A program made the position numbers and the translations under genes. The notes beneath the pieces are model-generated. The model worked only from the letters and a program-made list of their open reading frames with translations, ran no database searches and was not told the origin of the DNA. 64,000 nt of DNA, taken from positions 273,197 through 337,196 of the forward strand of contig NZ_RCUV01000005.1 in assembly GCF_003667545.1 (NCBI RefSeq). The letters run 5' to 3'. Positions within the stretch are counted from its first letter, which is position 1; every line of letters begins with the position of its first letter. Positions 1-9,103 of the stretch are shown piece after piece. The DNA is from Mycetocola manganoxydans. Lineage in GTDB: Bacteria; Actinomycetota; Actinomycetes; Actinomycetales; Microbacteriaceae.

Positions 1-582
1 CTCGATGAATGCCCTGGCCTTGCGCCACGCTGGCAGCGATTCGATCACGCTGCAGATCGCGGGTGCCGCTGTCTCGTCGCCCACGAGCAGCACGCACCGC
101 GCATCACCGGGGTGCCAGTCGATCCCGATAGCCGAGTTCTCGCTCGCCGCGTCTGGACCGATGAGGACGACTTCGTCTCCGGGCTCGGCGCGATTCAGCC
201 AGCGCGAGGCCGGCCCACCGTCTCCGTGCGCGACCATGTCGACGTCGACCTCCCGGTCGTGCGGGCGGACCGCGCGTACCGTGTAGGTGCGGAACGGGTT
301 GCGCTCGGCGTCAGGCAGGGCACGCCACCGTGTGTACCAGCTGCCATCGGAAATCGTCCCAGGATGTGCCGCTCCGAACTCCGATATCCCGGTGCCTTCG
401 AGTGGAAACACGATTTTCAGCCGCTGGTCAAGACGGTCGATGCCGAAGCCGCCGAGATCATCCCCGGTGAACGTGACGCGAACGAAGTGCGGGCTCAGTT
501 TGCGCACGGCGACCACGGTTGCCTCGTACGGGCGATACGCGGGACGGGAGTCCTTGACGGCGACGGGGCTCAGAGTAAGCAT
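1..582 (-). CDS. Siderophore-interacting protein (SIP family), C-terminus cut by window edge
   Basis: The visible 194 residues start at an ATG and read as the N-terminal part of a flavin-dependent ferric-siderophore reductase of the ViuB/SIP family. The FAD-binding beta-barrel contains RTYTVRAVRP, where FAD is normally bound, followed by the SIP stretch AHGDGGPASRW and the start of the NAD(P)H-binding domain (VLLVGDETAAPAI). The family releases iron from imported ferric siderophores in the cytoplasm. The rest of the C-terminal domain lies outside the window. An iron-box-like sequence sits directly upstream, which fits iron-repressed expression. Family assignment is firm; the siderophore is unknown. 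Confidence 0.88.
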   Translation of the reverse strand, partial: MLTLSPVAVKDSRPAYRPYEATVVAVRKLSPHFVRVTFTGDDLGGFGIDRLDQRLKIVFPLEGTGISEFGAAHPGTISDGSWYTRWRALPDAERNPFRTYTVRAVRPHDREVDVDMVAHGDGGPASRWLNRAEPGDEVVLIGPDAASENSAIGIDWHPGDARCVLLVGDETAAPAICSVIESLPAWRKARAFIE

Positions 583-590
583 TACCTAAG

Positions 591-609
591 TATGGCATGG
601 CTAACCTAA
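591..609 (-). promoter_or_regulatory. Candidate DtxR/IdeR iron box upstream of the SIP gene
   Basis: On the minus strand the site reads TTAGGTTAGCCATGCCATA. By eye it matches 14 of 19 positions of the DtxR/IdeR consensus palindrome, with one perfect half (TTAGGTTAGCC). It lies 9 nt upstream of the SIP start codon, where bound repressor would block transcription. A second, weaker TTAGGT half-site overlaps the start codon. Iron-loaded DtxR/IdeR repression of siderophore genes is established in actinobacteria; its action here is inferred. Confidence 0.6.
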
Positions 610-723
610 ATCACGCCTGGGCATTTGGTACCCGCCGTCACAGGACCGTAAGGTTTCACGGGGTGAGGAAGCCGCAGGCGACTCCCCGGCGCGACTGCGC
701 ACAGGCACCCATGGAGGATCCAC

Positions 724-1521
724 GTGGCACCCAGCAAGATCGAAGACCGCGCTGCACGCGCGAATCGCGAACGGCTCAAAGGATATAAAGCCCGCCAGGC
801 GATGCACGCGTTTCGGATCCGTCGCAGAAAGCGCGACAACTGGATTGCGGTTGTCGCCATCGTCGTCGTCGCGATCGGTGCCACCTTCGCTCAACTGGCC
901 TATTTCTCCGCCGGCCCCGGAAAACCGGCTGCAACGGCGGAACCGGAACCGGAACCGACCGAGACCCTCCCAGCCGAGGGCGAAAACGTCGGTGACGTCC
1001 CGGATCCAGCCCTCGCCGAAGCGCGCACCTGGACAGGCACTCTCTCGATCAATGACGTGCCGCTCGGCATCGAACTCGACGGTGCGACCGCCCCTCAGGG
1101 CGTCGCATCCTTCGTCTCCCTCTCCCAGAAGGGGTTCTACGCCGATGTCTCCTGCCACCGCCTGACCAACGACGGATTCTTCGTTCTCCAGTGCGGAGAC
1201 CCGGAGGGCGACGGAAGCGGCGGCCCCGGTTACAGTTACGGACCGATCGAGAATGCGCCGACGGACGACGTCTACCCGGCAGGGACGATCGCCATGGCGA
1301 GGCAGGGTGGCGACGCGTACAGCAACGGCAGCCAGTTCTTCATCGTCTACGAGGACACCACGATCCCGTCGGATGCCGCTGGTGGTTACACCGTTCTCGG
1401 GTCGGTCACGAGCGGGCTCGACGAACTGAAGGCTCAAGTGATCGACGAGGGCATCGAGGGTGGCGTCACTGACGGTCCGCCAGCGGTTCCCGTTGTCATC
1501 ACCGGTGTCACCGTCGAGTAG
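724..1521 (+). CDS. Membrane-anchored cyclophilin-type peptidyl-prolyl isomerase
   Basis: The 265-residue protein has a basic cytoplasmic N-terminus (residues 1-38), one hydrophobic segment (about 40-61), a Pro/Glu-rich linker (PEPEPEPTE, about 73-80) and an extracytoplasmic cyclophilin domain (about 103-265). Cyclophilin signatures are CHRL (144-147), MARQGGDAYSNGSQFFI (191-207) and the closing VLG motif. It should catalyse cis-trans isomerisation of prolyl bonds in exported proteins. GTG is chosen as start because GGAGG lies just upstream. It is followed by the DUF349 gene on the same strand. Confidence 0.9.
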   Translation: MAPSKIEDRAARANRERLKGYKARQAMHAFRIRRRKRDNWIAVVAIVVVAIGATFAQLAYFSAGPGKPAATAEPEPEPTETLPAEGENVGDVPDPALAEARTWTGTLSINDVPLGIELDGATAPQGVASFVSLSQKGFYADVSCHRLTNDGFFVLQCGDPEGDGSGGPGYSYGPIENAPTDDVYPAGTIAMARQGGDAYSNGSQFFIVYEDTTIPSDAAGGYTVLGSVTSGLDELKAQVIDEGIEGGVTDGPPAVPVVITGVTVE

Positions 1522-1549
1522 CCATTGCCGCGCGGAAGCGCCGACGTAA

Positions 1550-1555
1550 TAGGCT
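1550..1555 (+). promoter_or_regulatory. Candidate -10 hexamer TAGGCT for the DUF349 gene
   Basis: TAGGCT fits the actinobacterial TANNNT -10 pattern and is the same hexamer seen before ruvA, parE and the AI-2E permease. Here it is about 55 nt upstream of the start codon, so it would give a leadered transcript with the AAGGTGAGG ribosome site. No clear -35 was recognised. Confidence 0.35.
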
Positions 1556-1609
1556 TGAGCAGAGTTTCCGGTCGCACAGCAGTGCGGCACCCACAGCAAG
1601 GTGAGGCAC

Positions 1610-2839
1610 GTGTCCAATTCAGAGCAGCAACCATGGGGTCGCGTCGGCGATTCCGGCGCCGTCTTCGTCCGCGAGGGTGAGAACTGGCGCGAGGTTGGCC
1701 AGTACCCAGACGGTACGCCGGAAGAAGCACTGGCATACTTCGAGCGCAAGTTCGTCGACCTCGCCGGTCAGGTGACGCTGCTCGAGCAGCGCGTCAAGCG
1801 GGGAGCCCCCGCCGCCGATGTCGCGACCGCCGTCGCCCGCCTGGCGAAGAACCTCGAGGGCGCCAATGCGGTTGGTGACCTCGAGAGCCTGAAGGCCCGC
1901 GTCGCCGCACTCGACTCCACTGTCGGCGAACTCACCGAGCAGCAGGGCGAAGAAGCGAAGGCGGCCGTCGCCGAGGCACTTGCGACACGGACGGCGATCG
2001 TCACGGAAGCGGAGAAACTGGCCGCACAGGACCCGGCGAAGGCGCAGTGGAAGAACACCACTGAGCAGATCAACGCGTTGTTCGCCCAGTGGCAGACCCA
2101 CCAGCAGGAAGGTCCGAAGCTTCCCAAGGGAGAGGCCAACGACCTCTGGAAGCGATTCCGCACCGCCAAGTCCACGATCGAACAGAACCGGCGTGCGTTC
2201 TTCGCTGAACTCGACTCCGTGCACCGTGACGCCAAGAGCCGCAAGCAGGCGCTCATCGAGAAGGCCGAAGCGCTCATTGAAAAGGGTGTGGACGGCATCC
2301 CCGGATACCGCGCGCTCCTCGACGAGTGGAAGCAGTCCGGTCGAGCGGGCAAGCGCCACGACGACGCGCTGTGGGCTCGCTTCAAAGCGGCAGGCGATGC
2401 GATCTACGCGGCGAAGTCCGAAGTAGACGCCAGGGACCACGCCGAATTCTCCGGCAACCTCGAACTCAAGCTGGCCCTTCTGAACGAAGCAGAGCCGCTC
2501 CTCGCTGAGAAGGACCGCGACAAGCTGCGTTCTTCGCTCGCCGATATCCAGCGACGCTGGGACGAGATCGGAAAGGTTCCCCGGGACCAGGTCAAGAACG
2601 TCGAGGACCGGTTGCGCAAGGTCGAGCAGCACCTGCGAACCCTCGACGACGATCACTGGAAGCGGAACAACCCGGAGACCAAGGCTCGCACCGAGGGCCT
2701 CGCCGGGCAGCTGAACGCCGCTATCGCGAAGCTCGAGCGGGAACTCGACGACGCGAAGGCATCCGGGGACGAAGCGCGGATCGCCGAGGCGACCGAGGCT
2801 CTTGAAGCACGCAAGCTCTGGCTCAACGCACTCTCCTGA
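1610..2839 (+). CDS. DUF349 domain protein, coiled-coil
   Basis: A protein of about 409 residues made almost entirely of predicted helix and coiled coil, with repeated DUF349 modules of the form LWxRFRxAxDxxxxxRRAFF (for example LWKRFRTAKSTIEQNRRAFF). It is acidic, Lys/Glu-rich and has no signal peptide or membrane segment. DUF349 proteins are conserved in actinobacteria; their function is not established. Of two in-frame GTG codons I take the second (MSNSEQQPW) because AAGGTGAGG lies at proper spacing; the first is inside that ribosome site. A terminator-like hairpin follows the stop. Confidence 0.85.
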   Translation: MSNSEQQPWGRVGDSGAVFVREGENWREVGQYPDGTPEEALAYFERKFVDLAGQVTLLEQRVKRGAPAADVATAVARLAKNLEGANAVGDLESLKARVAALDSTVGELTEQQGEEAKAAVAEALATRTAIVTEAEKLAAQDPAKAQWKNTTEQINALFAQWQTHQQEGPKLPKGEANDLWKRFRTAKSTIEQNRRAFFAELDSVHRDAKSRKQALIEKAEALIEKGVDGIPGYRALLDEWKQSGRAGKRHDDALWARFKAAGDAIYAAKSEVDARDHAEFSGNLELKLALLNEAEPLLAEKDRDKLRSSLADIQRRWDEIGKVPRDQVKNVEDRLRKVEQHLRTLDDDHWKRNNPETKARTEGLAGQLNAAIAKLERELDDAKASGDEARIAEATEALEARKLWLNALS

Positions 2840-2866
2840 GACCGGAGCTTCTCCACACCGTCGCCA

Positions 2867-2908
2867 CCGGCGCCCGACTCTGCACAGCAGGGACGGGCGC
2901 CGGTTTCG
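2867..2908 (+). terminator. Terminator-like hairpin after the DUF349 gene
   Basis: CCGGCGCCCG pairs with CGGGCGCCGG over 10 bp. The loop contains a small inner CTGC/GCAG stem, and the structure is followed by TTTCGT. It starts about 28 nt after the stop codon, consistent with intrinsic termination. Confidence 0.65.
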
Positions 2909-2937
2909 TCTGAGCGCATCCGGGCAGGCTGTAACCC

Positions 2938-3501
2938 GTGTTTCGGATTCCGCCGGTGATGGCCCCCGGCATTCTCCCTCTGGCGGAGTTGTCCGCCGCC
3001 CGGCTCGACGGCGACCTGTTTGCGGTCGACGAGTGCTGGGTCTGTGCCGATGAGCCCGATGGCAGCGAGATCAGGGCTGAGGCGCTGAGCCGCCTTCTCC
3101 CGCCCTCCTCCGATCGCCTGATCGTGATGGGAATCAGTGCTGCCTGGTTGCACGCGGCGACGGATGTTCCTCCCCCGCGTCACGAGGCCTGCTCGCGACT
3201 CGGAGAACGGTCGACCCCGATGCTCACGAGGAGGTTTGTGTTGCGCGAACTCCTCCTCGCCGACGCGGACGTCGAACGGATCGGTCCGGTCCGTGTGACG
3301 ACGCCCGTACGCACCGCCTTCGACCTTGCTCGGCGAACGACGCTGTCTGCACCGGAACTCAGGGCACTCGCCACGCTTGTGGGCGACCATGGGGTCTGTC
3401 CTGCCGACGCGACGGACGGCATCCGTGCGACTCTGCCGGGAGCGCGGCTCGCGATCGAACGGATCGCGGCGCTATGGAATCAGCCGCCGTTGACCCGGTA
3501 A
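2938..3501 (+). CDS. Hypothetical protein with AbiEi-like C-terminal motif
   Basis: About 187 residues, soluble, no signal peptide. The central stretch [18 protein letters not shown] resembles the vTxxxRTxxDLAR motif of AbiEi-type antitoxin and transcriptional-regulator-like proteins common in Micrococcales, but no toxin partner lies next to it. The start is uncertain: the first GTG gives MFRIPPV, and an in-frame ATG seven codons later (MAPGILPL) is equally possible. Its 3' end overlaps the 3' end of rel by 22 nt in convergent orientation. Function unknown. Confidence 0.55.
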   Translation: MFRIPPVMAPGILPLAELSAARLDGDLFAVDECWVCADEPDGSEIRAEALSRLLPPSSDRLIVMGISAAWLHAATDVPPPRHEACSRLGERSTPMLTRRFVLRELLLADADVERIGPVRVTTPVRTAFDLARRTTLSAPELRALATLVGDHGVCPADATDGIRATLPGARLAIERIAALWNQPPLTR

Positions 3502-5726
3502 ACGTCGTAGACCGCGTCGATTCGCCGCACGGCGTTGAGCACTCGGTCGAGGTGCGTGGTGTCGCCCATCTCGAACACGAACCGGCTGATGGCGAGACGG
3601 TTCGTCGATGTCGACACGGTGGCGGAGAGAATGTTGACGTGGTGTTCGCTGAGCACCCGCGTGACGTCGCTGAGAAGGCCCGCCCGGTCGAGAGCCTCGA
3701 CCTGGATGTTGACGAGGAACACGCTCTTCGACGTCGGCGCCCATTCGACGTCGATCATCCGCTCGGGTTCCTTGAGCAGCTCCTGCACGTTGTGGCAGTC
3801 GCTCCTGTGGACGGAGACGCCGGATCCGCGGGTGACGAAGCCGACGATGTCGTCTCCCGGGACGGGGGTGCAGCATTTCGACATCTTCACGAGGATGTCC
3901 GGGGCGCCGCGGACGAGGACTCCTGAGTCGCTGTGCGGAAGCTTACGGGTGCGTCCACGCACCGGGAAGTCGATGGCCTCGGCTTCAGCCTCGCTGTCGC
4001 CCTGCAGGAGCGCGGCAACCTTCTCGAGCACGGACTGGGTCGATACGTGACCCTCACCGACCGCTGCGTAGAGCGCAGAGACGTCCTCGTATCGCATCTG
4101 CGCGGCGACCTCGGCGAAGGAGTCCTGGCTCATGAGTTTTTGAAGGGGCAGGTTCTGTTTGCGCATCGCGCGGGCGATCGCATCCTTGCCCTGCTCGATC
4201 GCTTCGTCGCGGCGTTCCTTCGTGAACCACTGCCGGATCTTGTTGCGCGCGCGGGTGCTCTTGACGAAGCTGAGCCAGTCCTGGCTCGGCCCAGAGTCCG
4301 GGTTCTTCGAGGTGAACACCTCGACGACCTCACCGCTGTTGAGCTCGGTCTCGAGCGGGACGAGGCGACCGTTCACTTTGGCGCCCATCGTGCGGTGTCC
4401 CACCTCGGTGTGGACGGCGTACGCGAAATCGACAGGTGTTGCGCCGGCTGGCAGCCCGATCACGCGGCCCTTCGGCGTGAAGACGTAGACCTCTTTCGCG
4501 CCGATTTCGAACCGGAGCGAGTCGAGGAACTCCCCCGGATCGGCGGTCTCCGCCTGCCAGTCTGAGATGTGGGCGAGCCAGACCATGTCGTTCTCATTGG
4601 CCTTGGCGCCAGCGTTCTTGCCGTTGACGTTTTCCTTGTACTTCCAGTGAGCGGCAACTCCGTATTCGGCGTGCTGATGCATCTCGTGGGTACGGATCTG
4701 GATCTCGACGCTCTTGCCGCCTGGACCGATCACCGTCGTGTGAAGCGACTGGTACAGGTTGAACTTCGGGGTGGCGATGTAGTCCTTGAACCGCCCGGGG
4801 ATCGGCGTCCAGCGCGCGTGGATGGCACCGAGCACGGCGTAGCAGTCGCGGACCGAGTTCACCAGGATCCGGATACCGATGAGGTCGTAGATCTCGTCGA
4901 AGTCCCGGCCGCGCACGATCATCTTCTGGTAGATCGAGTAATACTGCTTCGGCCGGCCGACGACCTTGCCCCGGATCTTCGCAGCCTTCAGATCCTCGTT
5001 GACCGAGTCGATGACCTGGTGGACGAGTTCTTCCCGCTGGGGCGTGCGCTGCTTGACGAGGCTCTCGATCTCGGCGTAGAGCTTCGGGTACAGCACAGCG
5101 AACGAGAGGTCTTCGAGCTCCCACTTGATGGTCTGGATTCCGAGGCGGTGAGCGAGCGGGGTGTAGATCTCAAGGGTTTCGGTGGCCTTGCGGGCTGCCT
5201 TCTCCGGAGGAACGAATCCCCAGGTTCTCGCGTTGTGCAGCCGGTCGGCGAGTTTGATGACGAGGACGCGGATGTCCTTCGACATCGCGACGATCATCTT
5301 CCGGACAGTCTCGGCCTGGGCGCTTTCGCCGTACTTGACCTTGTCGAGCTTCGTCACGCCGTCGACGAGCATCGCGACCTCGTCACCGAATTCGGCGCGC
5401 AGCTCGTCGAGCGGGTATCCCGTGTCTTCCACGGTGTCGTGGAGGAGGGCAGCGGCGAGTGTCTTTGGGCCGATCCCGAGGTCCGCGAGGATCTGCGCGA
5501 CAGCGACGGGGTGGGTGATGTACGGCTCGCCGCTTTGACGCTTCTGCCCGCGATGCGCTTTCTCGGCGACGGTATACGCGCGCTCGATGATCGAGAGGTC
5601 AGACTTCGGGTGGTGCATTCGCGCAGTGCGGATCAACCGCTCGACCGCGCCGACGGGCTGCGCCTTCGAGAAAATACGCGGTACAAGGCGGCGCAGGGAG
5701 GCACTTGACGATTGTGTTTCAGTCAT
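3480..5726 (-). CDS. rel: Bifunctional (p)ppGpp synthetase/hydrolase (RSH)
   Basis: The 748-residue protein has the full long-RSH layout. An N-terminal HD hydrolase domain contains LLHDTVEDT (about residues 94-102). The synthetase domain contains [24 protein letters not shown] domain starts near [24 protein letters not shown], and a conserved-Cys/helical region ([14 protein letters not shown]) precedes the C-terminal ACT domain. Both catalytic motifs look intact, so it should make and degrade (p)ppGpp in response to amino-acid starvation at the ribosome. It follows secF in the same orientation with a 44-nt gap. In many actinobacteria apt lies between secF and rel; here it is absent. Confidence 0.96.
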   Translation of the reverse strand: MTETQSSSASLRRLVPRIFSKAQPVGAVERLIRTARMHHPKSDLSIIERAYTVAEKAHRGQKRQSGEPYITHPVAVAQILADLGIGPKTLAAALLHDTVEDTGYPLDELRAEFGDEVAMLVDGVTKLDKVKYGESAQAETVRKMIVAMSKDIRVLVIKLADRLHNARTWGFVPPEKAARKATETLEIYTPLAHRLGIQTIKWELEDLSFAVLYPKLYAEIESLVKQRTPQREELVHQVIDSVNEDLKAAKIRGKVVGRPKQYYSIYQKMIVRGRDFDEIYDLIGIRILVNSVRDCYAVLGAIHARWTPIPGRFKDYIATPKFNLYQSLHTTVIGPGGKSVEIQIRTHEMHQHAEYGVAAHWKYKENVNGKNAGAKANENDMVWLAHISDWQAETADPGEFLDSLRFEIGAKEVYVFTPKGRVIGLPAGATPVDFAYAVHTEVGHRTMGAKVNGRLVPLETELNSGEVVEVFTSKNPDSGPSQDWLSFVKSTRARNKIRQWFTKERRDEAIEQGKDAIARAMRKQNLPLQKLMSQDSFAEVAAQMRYEDVSALYAAVGEGHVSTQSVLEKVAALLQGDSEAEAEAIDFPVRGRTRKLPHSDSGVLVRGAPDILVKMSKCCTPVPGDDIVGFVTRGSGVSVHRSDCHNVQELLKEPERMIDVEWAPTSKSVFLVNIQVEALDRAGLLSDVTRVLSEHHVNILSATVSTSTNRLAISRFVFEMGDTTHLDRVLNAVRRIDAVYDVYRVNGG

Positions 5727-5770
5727 CGGACAACCTCCCTCTCTCCATTATCCCGCGTGGCGGACGCGAT

Positions 5771-6781
5771 TCAGACCGCTGGAGCGACGACGGGTGATTC
5801 CGTGGAGCGCTTGCGTGCCTCGAGGATCCTCTCGTCGCGCTTCCTGATCTCAGGCTCGTTCTGGCGGAACAGCGCATACAACGGCGCAGCGACAAAGATC
5901 GTCGAGTACGTCGCGATGAGGATACCGACGAAGAGGGACAGCGAGATGTCACGGAGCGTCTCGGCTCCGAGAACGAAGTTCCCGATGACGAGGATGGATG
6001 CCACGGGCAGCGCGGCGACGACGGACGTGTTGATCGACCGCACGAGCGTCTGGTTGACGGCGAGGTTCACGGACTCTCCGAAGGTCCTCGGAGAGTTGTC
6101 ACCGTCCTCGGTTGTGTTCTCGCGGATCTTGTCGAAGACGACGACGGTGTCGTAGAGGGAGTATCCGAGAATGGTGAGGAATCCGATCACCGCCGCCGGG
6201 CTGACCTCGAAGCCACTGAGCGCGTACACGCCGAGCGAGATGACGAGGACGTCGAGCAGACCGAGCATCGCCGCCGCGGACATCTTCCAGGTGCGGAAGT
6301 ACAGCGCCATGGTGATGAAAGCGAGAGCGAGGAAGATGACGAGCCCGGTGATCGCCTGACGGGTGACGTCCTGACCCCAGGACGCGCCGATGAACGAGGT
6401 GGCAACGGCATTCTCCTCGACGTCGAACGCCTCGGCGAGAGCCGCGGTCACGTCGTTGGTCTCATCGCTCGTCAGCTGGTTGGTCTGGATCCGCACCGAG
6501 TCGTCTCCGACGGTGCTGACCTTGGAGACCGCGTCAGGGACGACGCTTGCAACAGCATCCGTCGCCAGGTCCTGATCGGCGGAGGCCACGGGTGACACCG
6601 TGAACTGCGACCCGCCGGTGAACTCGAAGCTCAGGTTGAATCCGCCCTTGACGACGGGCACGAGGATCGATGCCAGGACGAGAAGAATGGCGACGGTGAA
6701 CCAGACCCTGCGGTTGCCCACAAAGTTGAAGGATCGTTTCCCCGTGTAGAGGTCGTTGCCGAAAGTGGTCAGGCTTGCCAT
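5771..6781 (-). CDS. secF: Protein translocase subunit SecF
   Basis: 336 residues with an N-terminal membrane segment (WFTVAILLVLASILVPVV), a periplasmic-type domain (FEFTGGSQF) and a cluster of C-terminal membrane helices with the SecF signatures LTILGYSLYDTVVVFDKIREN and SINTSVVAALPV. With SecD it forms the proton-driven auxiliary complex that pulls preproteins through SecYEG. The ATG shares one base with the secD stop codon (TAATG), so translation is probably coupled. Confidence 0.95.
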   Translation of the reverse strand: MASLTTFGNDLYTGKRSFNFVGNRRVWFTVAILLVLASILVPVVKGGFNLSFEFTGGSQFTVSPVASADQDLATDAVASVVPDAVSKVSTVGDDSVRIQTNQLTSDETNDVTAALAEAFDVEENAVATSFIGASWGQDVTRQAITGLVIFLALAFITMALYFRTWKMSAAAMLGLLDVLVISLGVYALSGFEVSPAAVIGFLTILGYSLYDTVVVFDKIRENTTEDGDNSPRTFGESVNLAVNQTLVRSINTSVVAALPVASILVIGNFVLGAETLRDISLSLFVGILIATYSTIFVAAPLYALFRQNEPEIRKRDERILEARKRSTESPVVAPAV

Positions 6782-8499
6782 TAGGAATCCTTCTCCTGGC
6801 TCGTGCTTCCGCCAGCGGCGATGAGCTCGGCCTGCTTGCGCTCCGCGATGGTCTGGCGCTTTGTTGCCTCACGGCTGGACTTTGCTGCTTTGGTTTTCGA
6901 CACGTCGACCGGCTGGCGGAACTGAGCGCGGCCACGGTACACGGCACCGAGAGCGGTGGGGTCGAGGCCCGAGAGCGGGTGGCCGCTGGAGAAGAACTTC
7001 GTCCGCGCCAGCAACTGCAGGGTGGGGTGAGTGAAGAGCAACACGACGATGACGTCGATCACGGTGGTCACACCGAGGGTGAATGCGAAGCCCTTGACGT
7101 TGCCGACGGCGAGAACGTAGAGAACGATCGCGGCGAGCAGGTTGACGCCCTTGGACGCGTAAATCGTCCGCTTCGCTCGCTTCCAGCCGGCTTCGACCGC
7201 AGATTCCAGTCCACGTCCGTCACGGAGCTCATCGCGGATACGTTCGAAGTACACGATGAACGAGTCCGCGGTGAATCCGATCGCAACGATGAGCCCGGCG
7301 ACACCGGCGAGTGACAAGCGGTACCCGTTGCGCCAGGAGAGGATCGCGATCACGAGGTAGGTGAGGACCGCCGCGACGACGAGCGACGCGAGGGTCACCG
7401 TTCCGAGGAGCCGGTACTGGAAGAGGGTGTAGACGGCGACAAGCGCAAGCCCGATGAGCCCGGCGATGATTCCGATCTCGAGCTGGCTGGAGCCGAGTGT
7501 TGCTGAGATCTGGTCGGAACTCTGCACCACGAAGCTGATGGGAAGTGCGCCGTACTTCAACTGGTCGGCAAGAGTCTTCGACGACTCCTGCGTGAAGTTA
7601 CCGGAGATTTCGGGCTTGCCGTCACTGATCACAGCGAGAGTCTGCGGGGCCGAAATGACCTGGTTGTCGAGAACGATCGCGAACTGGTTCTGCGGGCTTT
7701 CGAGGCCGTTGAGCCGACTGGTGACCTCGGCGAACTGGTCGGTTCCCTGTCCGTTGAAGACGAGGTTCACCGCCCACTCCCCGGTCGTCGCGCCGGTCTG
7801 GGTGGTCCGCATGCCGTTGGTGGCGTCGGTGATCTTCGATCCCTCGACCTCAACGGGTCCGAGGATGTACTTCACGCTGCCGTCAGCCTCACACGCGATG
7901 ATCGGTTCGTCCGCAGGCTGGACGACACCGGGCTCGACGGGTTCGTTGCAGTCGAATGCCTGGAACTGCGCCTCGAGTGCCGGGGTGATCTGGCTGAGGT
8001 CGCTCGGGCTGGTCGGTTCTGCCGTCGGAGTGTTCGGGAGGGCAGGGTCGGGGCTGGGGTACGGGGTCTCGGTGCCGTCTTCGCCGACGAAGGTGTTCGA
8101 CGGCTGGCCGGCAACCAGGACAGCACGGAATTCGAGCTTCGCGGATGCTTCGATGCGCTTGCGGGTCTCCTCGTCGGCTTCACCCGGGATGGAAACGACG
8201 ACGTTGTTGCCCTCGGTGTTGACCTCTGCCTCGGACACGCCGGACGCGTCGACGCGCTGGCGGATGATGGAAACGGCCTGGGCGAGTTGCTCGGGCGTCG
8301 CCTGCTCACCACCCTCGAGGTTCGGCTTGAGGATCATCTGCGTGCCACCCTCGAGGTCGAGGGCGAGCTTCGGTGCCCAGCTCGCGCTCGACCAGATGAT
8401 GCCTCCGACAAGGATGCCGAGGAGGGCAAGGGTGATCACACCGAGCCAGGTCAGGGAACGTCCCGCCATCCGGGTGGGCGTCAACTTCGACTGTGCCAA
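6781..8499 (-). CDS. secD: Protein translocase subunit SecD
   Basis: Hallmarks of SecD are the first membrane helix (WLGVITLALLGILVGGIIW), LDLEGGTQMILKP, the P1 region with IPGEADEETRKRI, and the C-terminal helices with GLIVAIGFTADSFIVYFERIRDELR. The large extracytoplasmic domain carries a Pro/Thr/Ser-rich low-complexity insert (YPSPDPALPNTPTAEPTSPSD). The frame is open upstream to a GTG at 8535, but that codon lies in the loop of a strong hairpin (8524-8553). I therefore prefer TTG at 8499 (LAQSKLTPTRM); its Shine-Dalgarno is weak and ATG 8469 is a further option. It is in the yajC-secD-secF operon. Confidence 0.92.
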   Translation of the reverse strand: MAQSKLTPTRMAGRSLTWLGVITLALLGILVGGIIWSSASWAPKLALDLEGGTQMILKPNLEGGEQATPEQLAQAVSIIRQRVDASGVSEAEVNTEGNNVVVSIPGEADEETRKRIEASAKLEFRAVLVAGQPSNTFVGEDGTETPYPSPDPALPNTPTAEPTSPSDLSQITPALEAQFQAFDCNEPVEPGVVQPADEPIIACEADGSVKYILGPVEVEGSKITDATNGMRTTQTGATTGEWAVNLVFNGQGTDQFAEVTSRLNGLESPQNQFAIVLDNQVISAPQTLAVISDGKPEISGNFTQESSKTLADQLKYGALPISFVVQSSDQISATLGSSQLEIGIIAGLIGLALVAVYTLFQYRLLGTVTLASLVVAAVLTYLVIAILSWRNGYRLSLAGVAGLIVAIGFTADSFIVYFERIRDELRDGRGLESAVEAGWKRAKRTIYASKGVNLLAAIVLYVLAVGNVKGFAFTLGVTTVIDVIVVLLFTHPTLQLLARTKFFSSGHPLSGLDPTALGAVYRGRAQFRQPVDVSKTKAAKSSREATKRQTIAERKQAELIAAGGSTSQEKDS

Positions 8500-8523
8500 C
8501 GACGTACTCAGCTTTCTAATGAC

Positions 8524-8553
8524 CGCTCGTCCCACACGAGGATGGGACGAGCG
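8524..8553 (-). terminator. Hairpin between yajC and secD (attenuator or intergenic terminator)
   Basis: CGCTCGTCCCA and TGGGACGAGCG form a perfect 11-bp stem around an 8-nt loop. It begins 58 nt after the yajC stop and ends about 24 nt before the chosen secD start. No U-run follows on the transcript, so it may lower read-through, stabilise processed mRNA ends or gate the secD ribosome site, and need not be a full terminator. Confidence 0.6.
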
Positions 8554-8611
8554 CTACGAGGGTGTTGCAGTGGAGAGGAGCGGCACGGGTCGGCCGCGCC
8601 CCTCAGGAAGA

Positions 8612-9028
8612 CTACTGGTCTGAGTTCTTCTCACGTGAATCGGAGGCAGGCTTGGTGTCCGTGCCGTCCGCGACCTCGCCGAACTCAGGCTCCGTCGTGA
8701 ACGACGGGTGGTCCTCGTTGATCTGCTCGTCGTCCGCGACGACGTCTTCCTCGACCTCGGGGGCGACTTCCTCGTCGAGGAAGCGAACGATGGTCTGCTT
8801 GTGCACGGTGAGAACGTTGCCGGGGCTGGTTTCAACCTGGACCTTCTCTTCGTTGACGCTGAGGATGGTGCCGAATACACCGAAGTTCGTCATCACCTCT
8901 GCACCAGGAACGATCTTCGTCTGCTTTTCCTCGATGTCTTTCTTGCGCTTCTGTCCGTTGCGGAACATGAAGAAGATGAGGACGGCGAGGATGGCAAGCA
9001 TGCCGATGCTGAGTGGATCAAGAATCAT
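8612..9028 (-). CDS. yajC: Sec translocase accessory subunit YajC
   Basis: 138 residues with one N-terminal membrane helix (IGMLAILAVLIFFMFRNGQKRKK) and the YajC core: VPGAEVMTNFGVFGTILSVNEEKVQVETSPG. This is followed by an acidic C-terminal tail that is longer than in E. coli YajC, as usual in actinobacteria. It associates with SecDF in the membrane. A TATAAT hexamer just upstream suggests its own promoter, separate from ruvB. Confidence 0.92.
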   Translation of the reverse strand: MILDPLSIGMLAILAVLIFFMFRNGQKRKKDIEEKQTKIVPGAEVMTNFGVFGTILSVNEEKVQVETSPGNVLTVHKQTIVRFLDEEVAPEVEEDVVADDEQINEDHPSFTTEPEFGEVADGTDTKPASDSREKNSDQ

Positions 9029-9097
9029 GAGTTTTGTGAAGCCTTCCGCGGTGGTCTCACCGCAAGGTTAGGGAGCAGGCCGAGAGGCCAGGTTCAA

Positions 9098-9103
9098 ATT
9101 ATA
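9098..9103 (-). promoter_or_regulatory. Candidate -10 element TATAAT for yajC-secD-secF
   Basis: A perfect TATAAT on the minus strand, rare in this GC-rich sequence, overlaps the ruvB stop and lies about 70 nt upstream of the yajC ATG. The -35 position 17 nt further upstream reads GGGTTC, a weak match. It probably starts a transcript for yajC-secDF. Confidence 0.4.

Noticed and set aside
7454..8623. 389-codon open frame opposite secD
   Set aside because: Shadow of secD; Ser/Arg-rich composition typical of a reverse frame and no motif.
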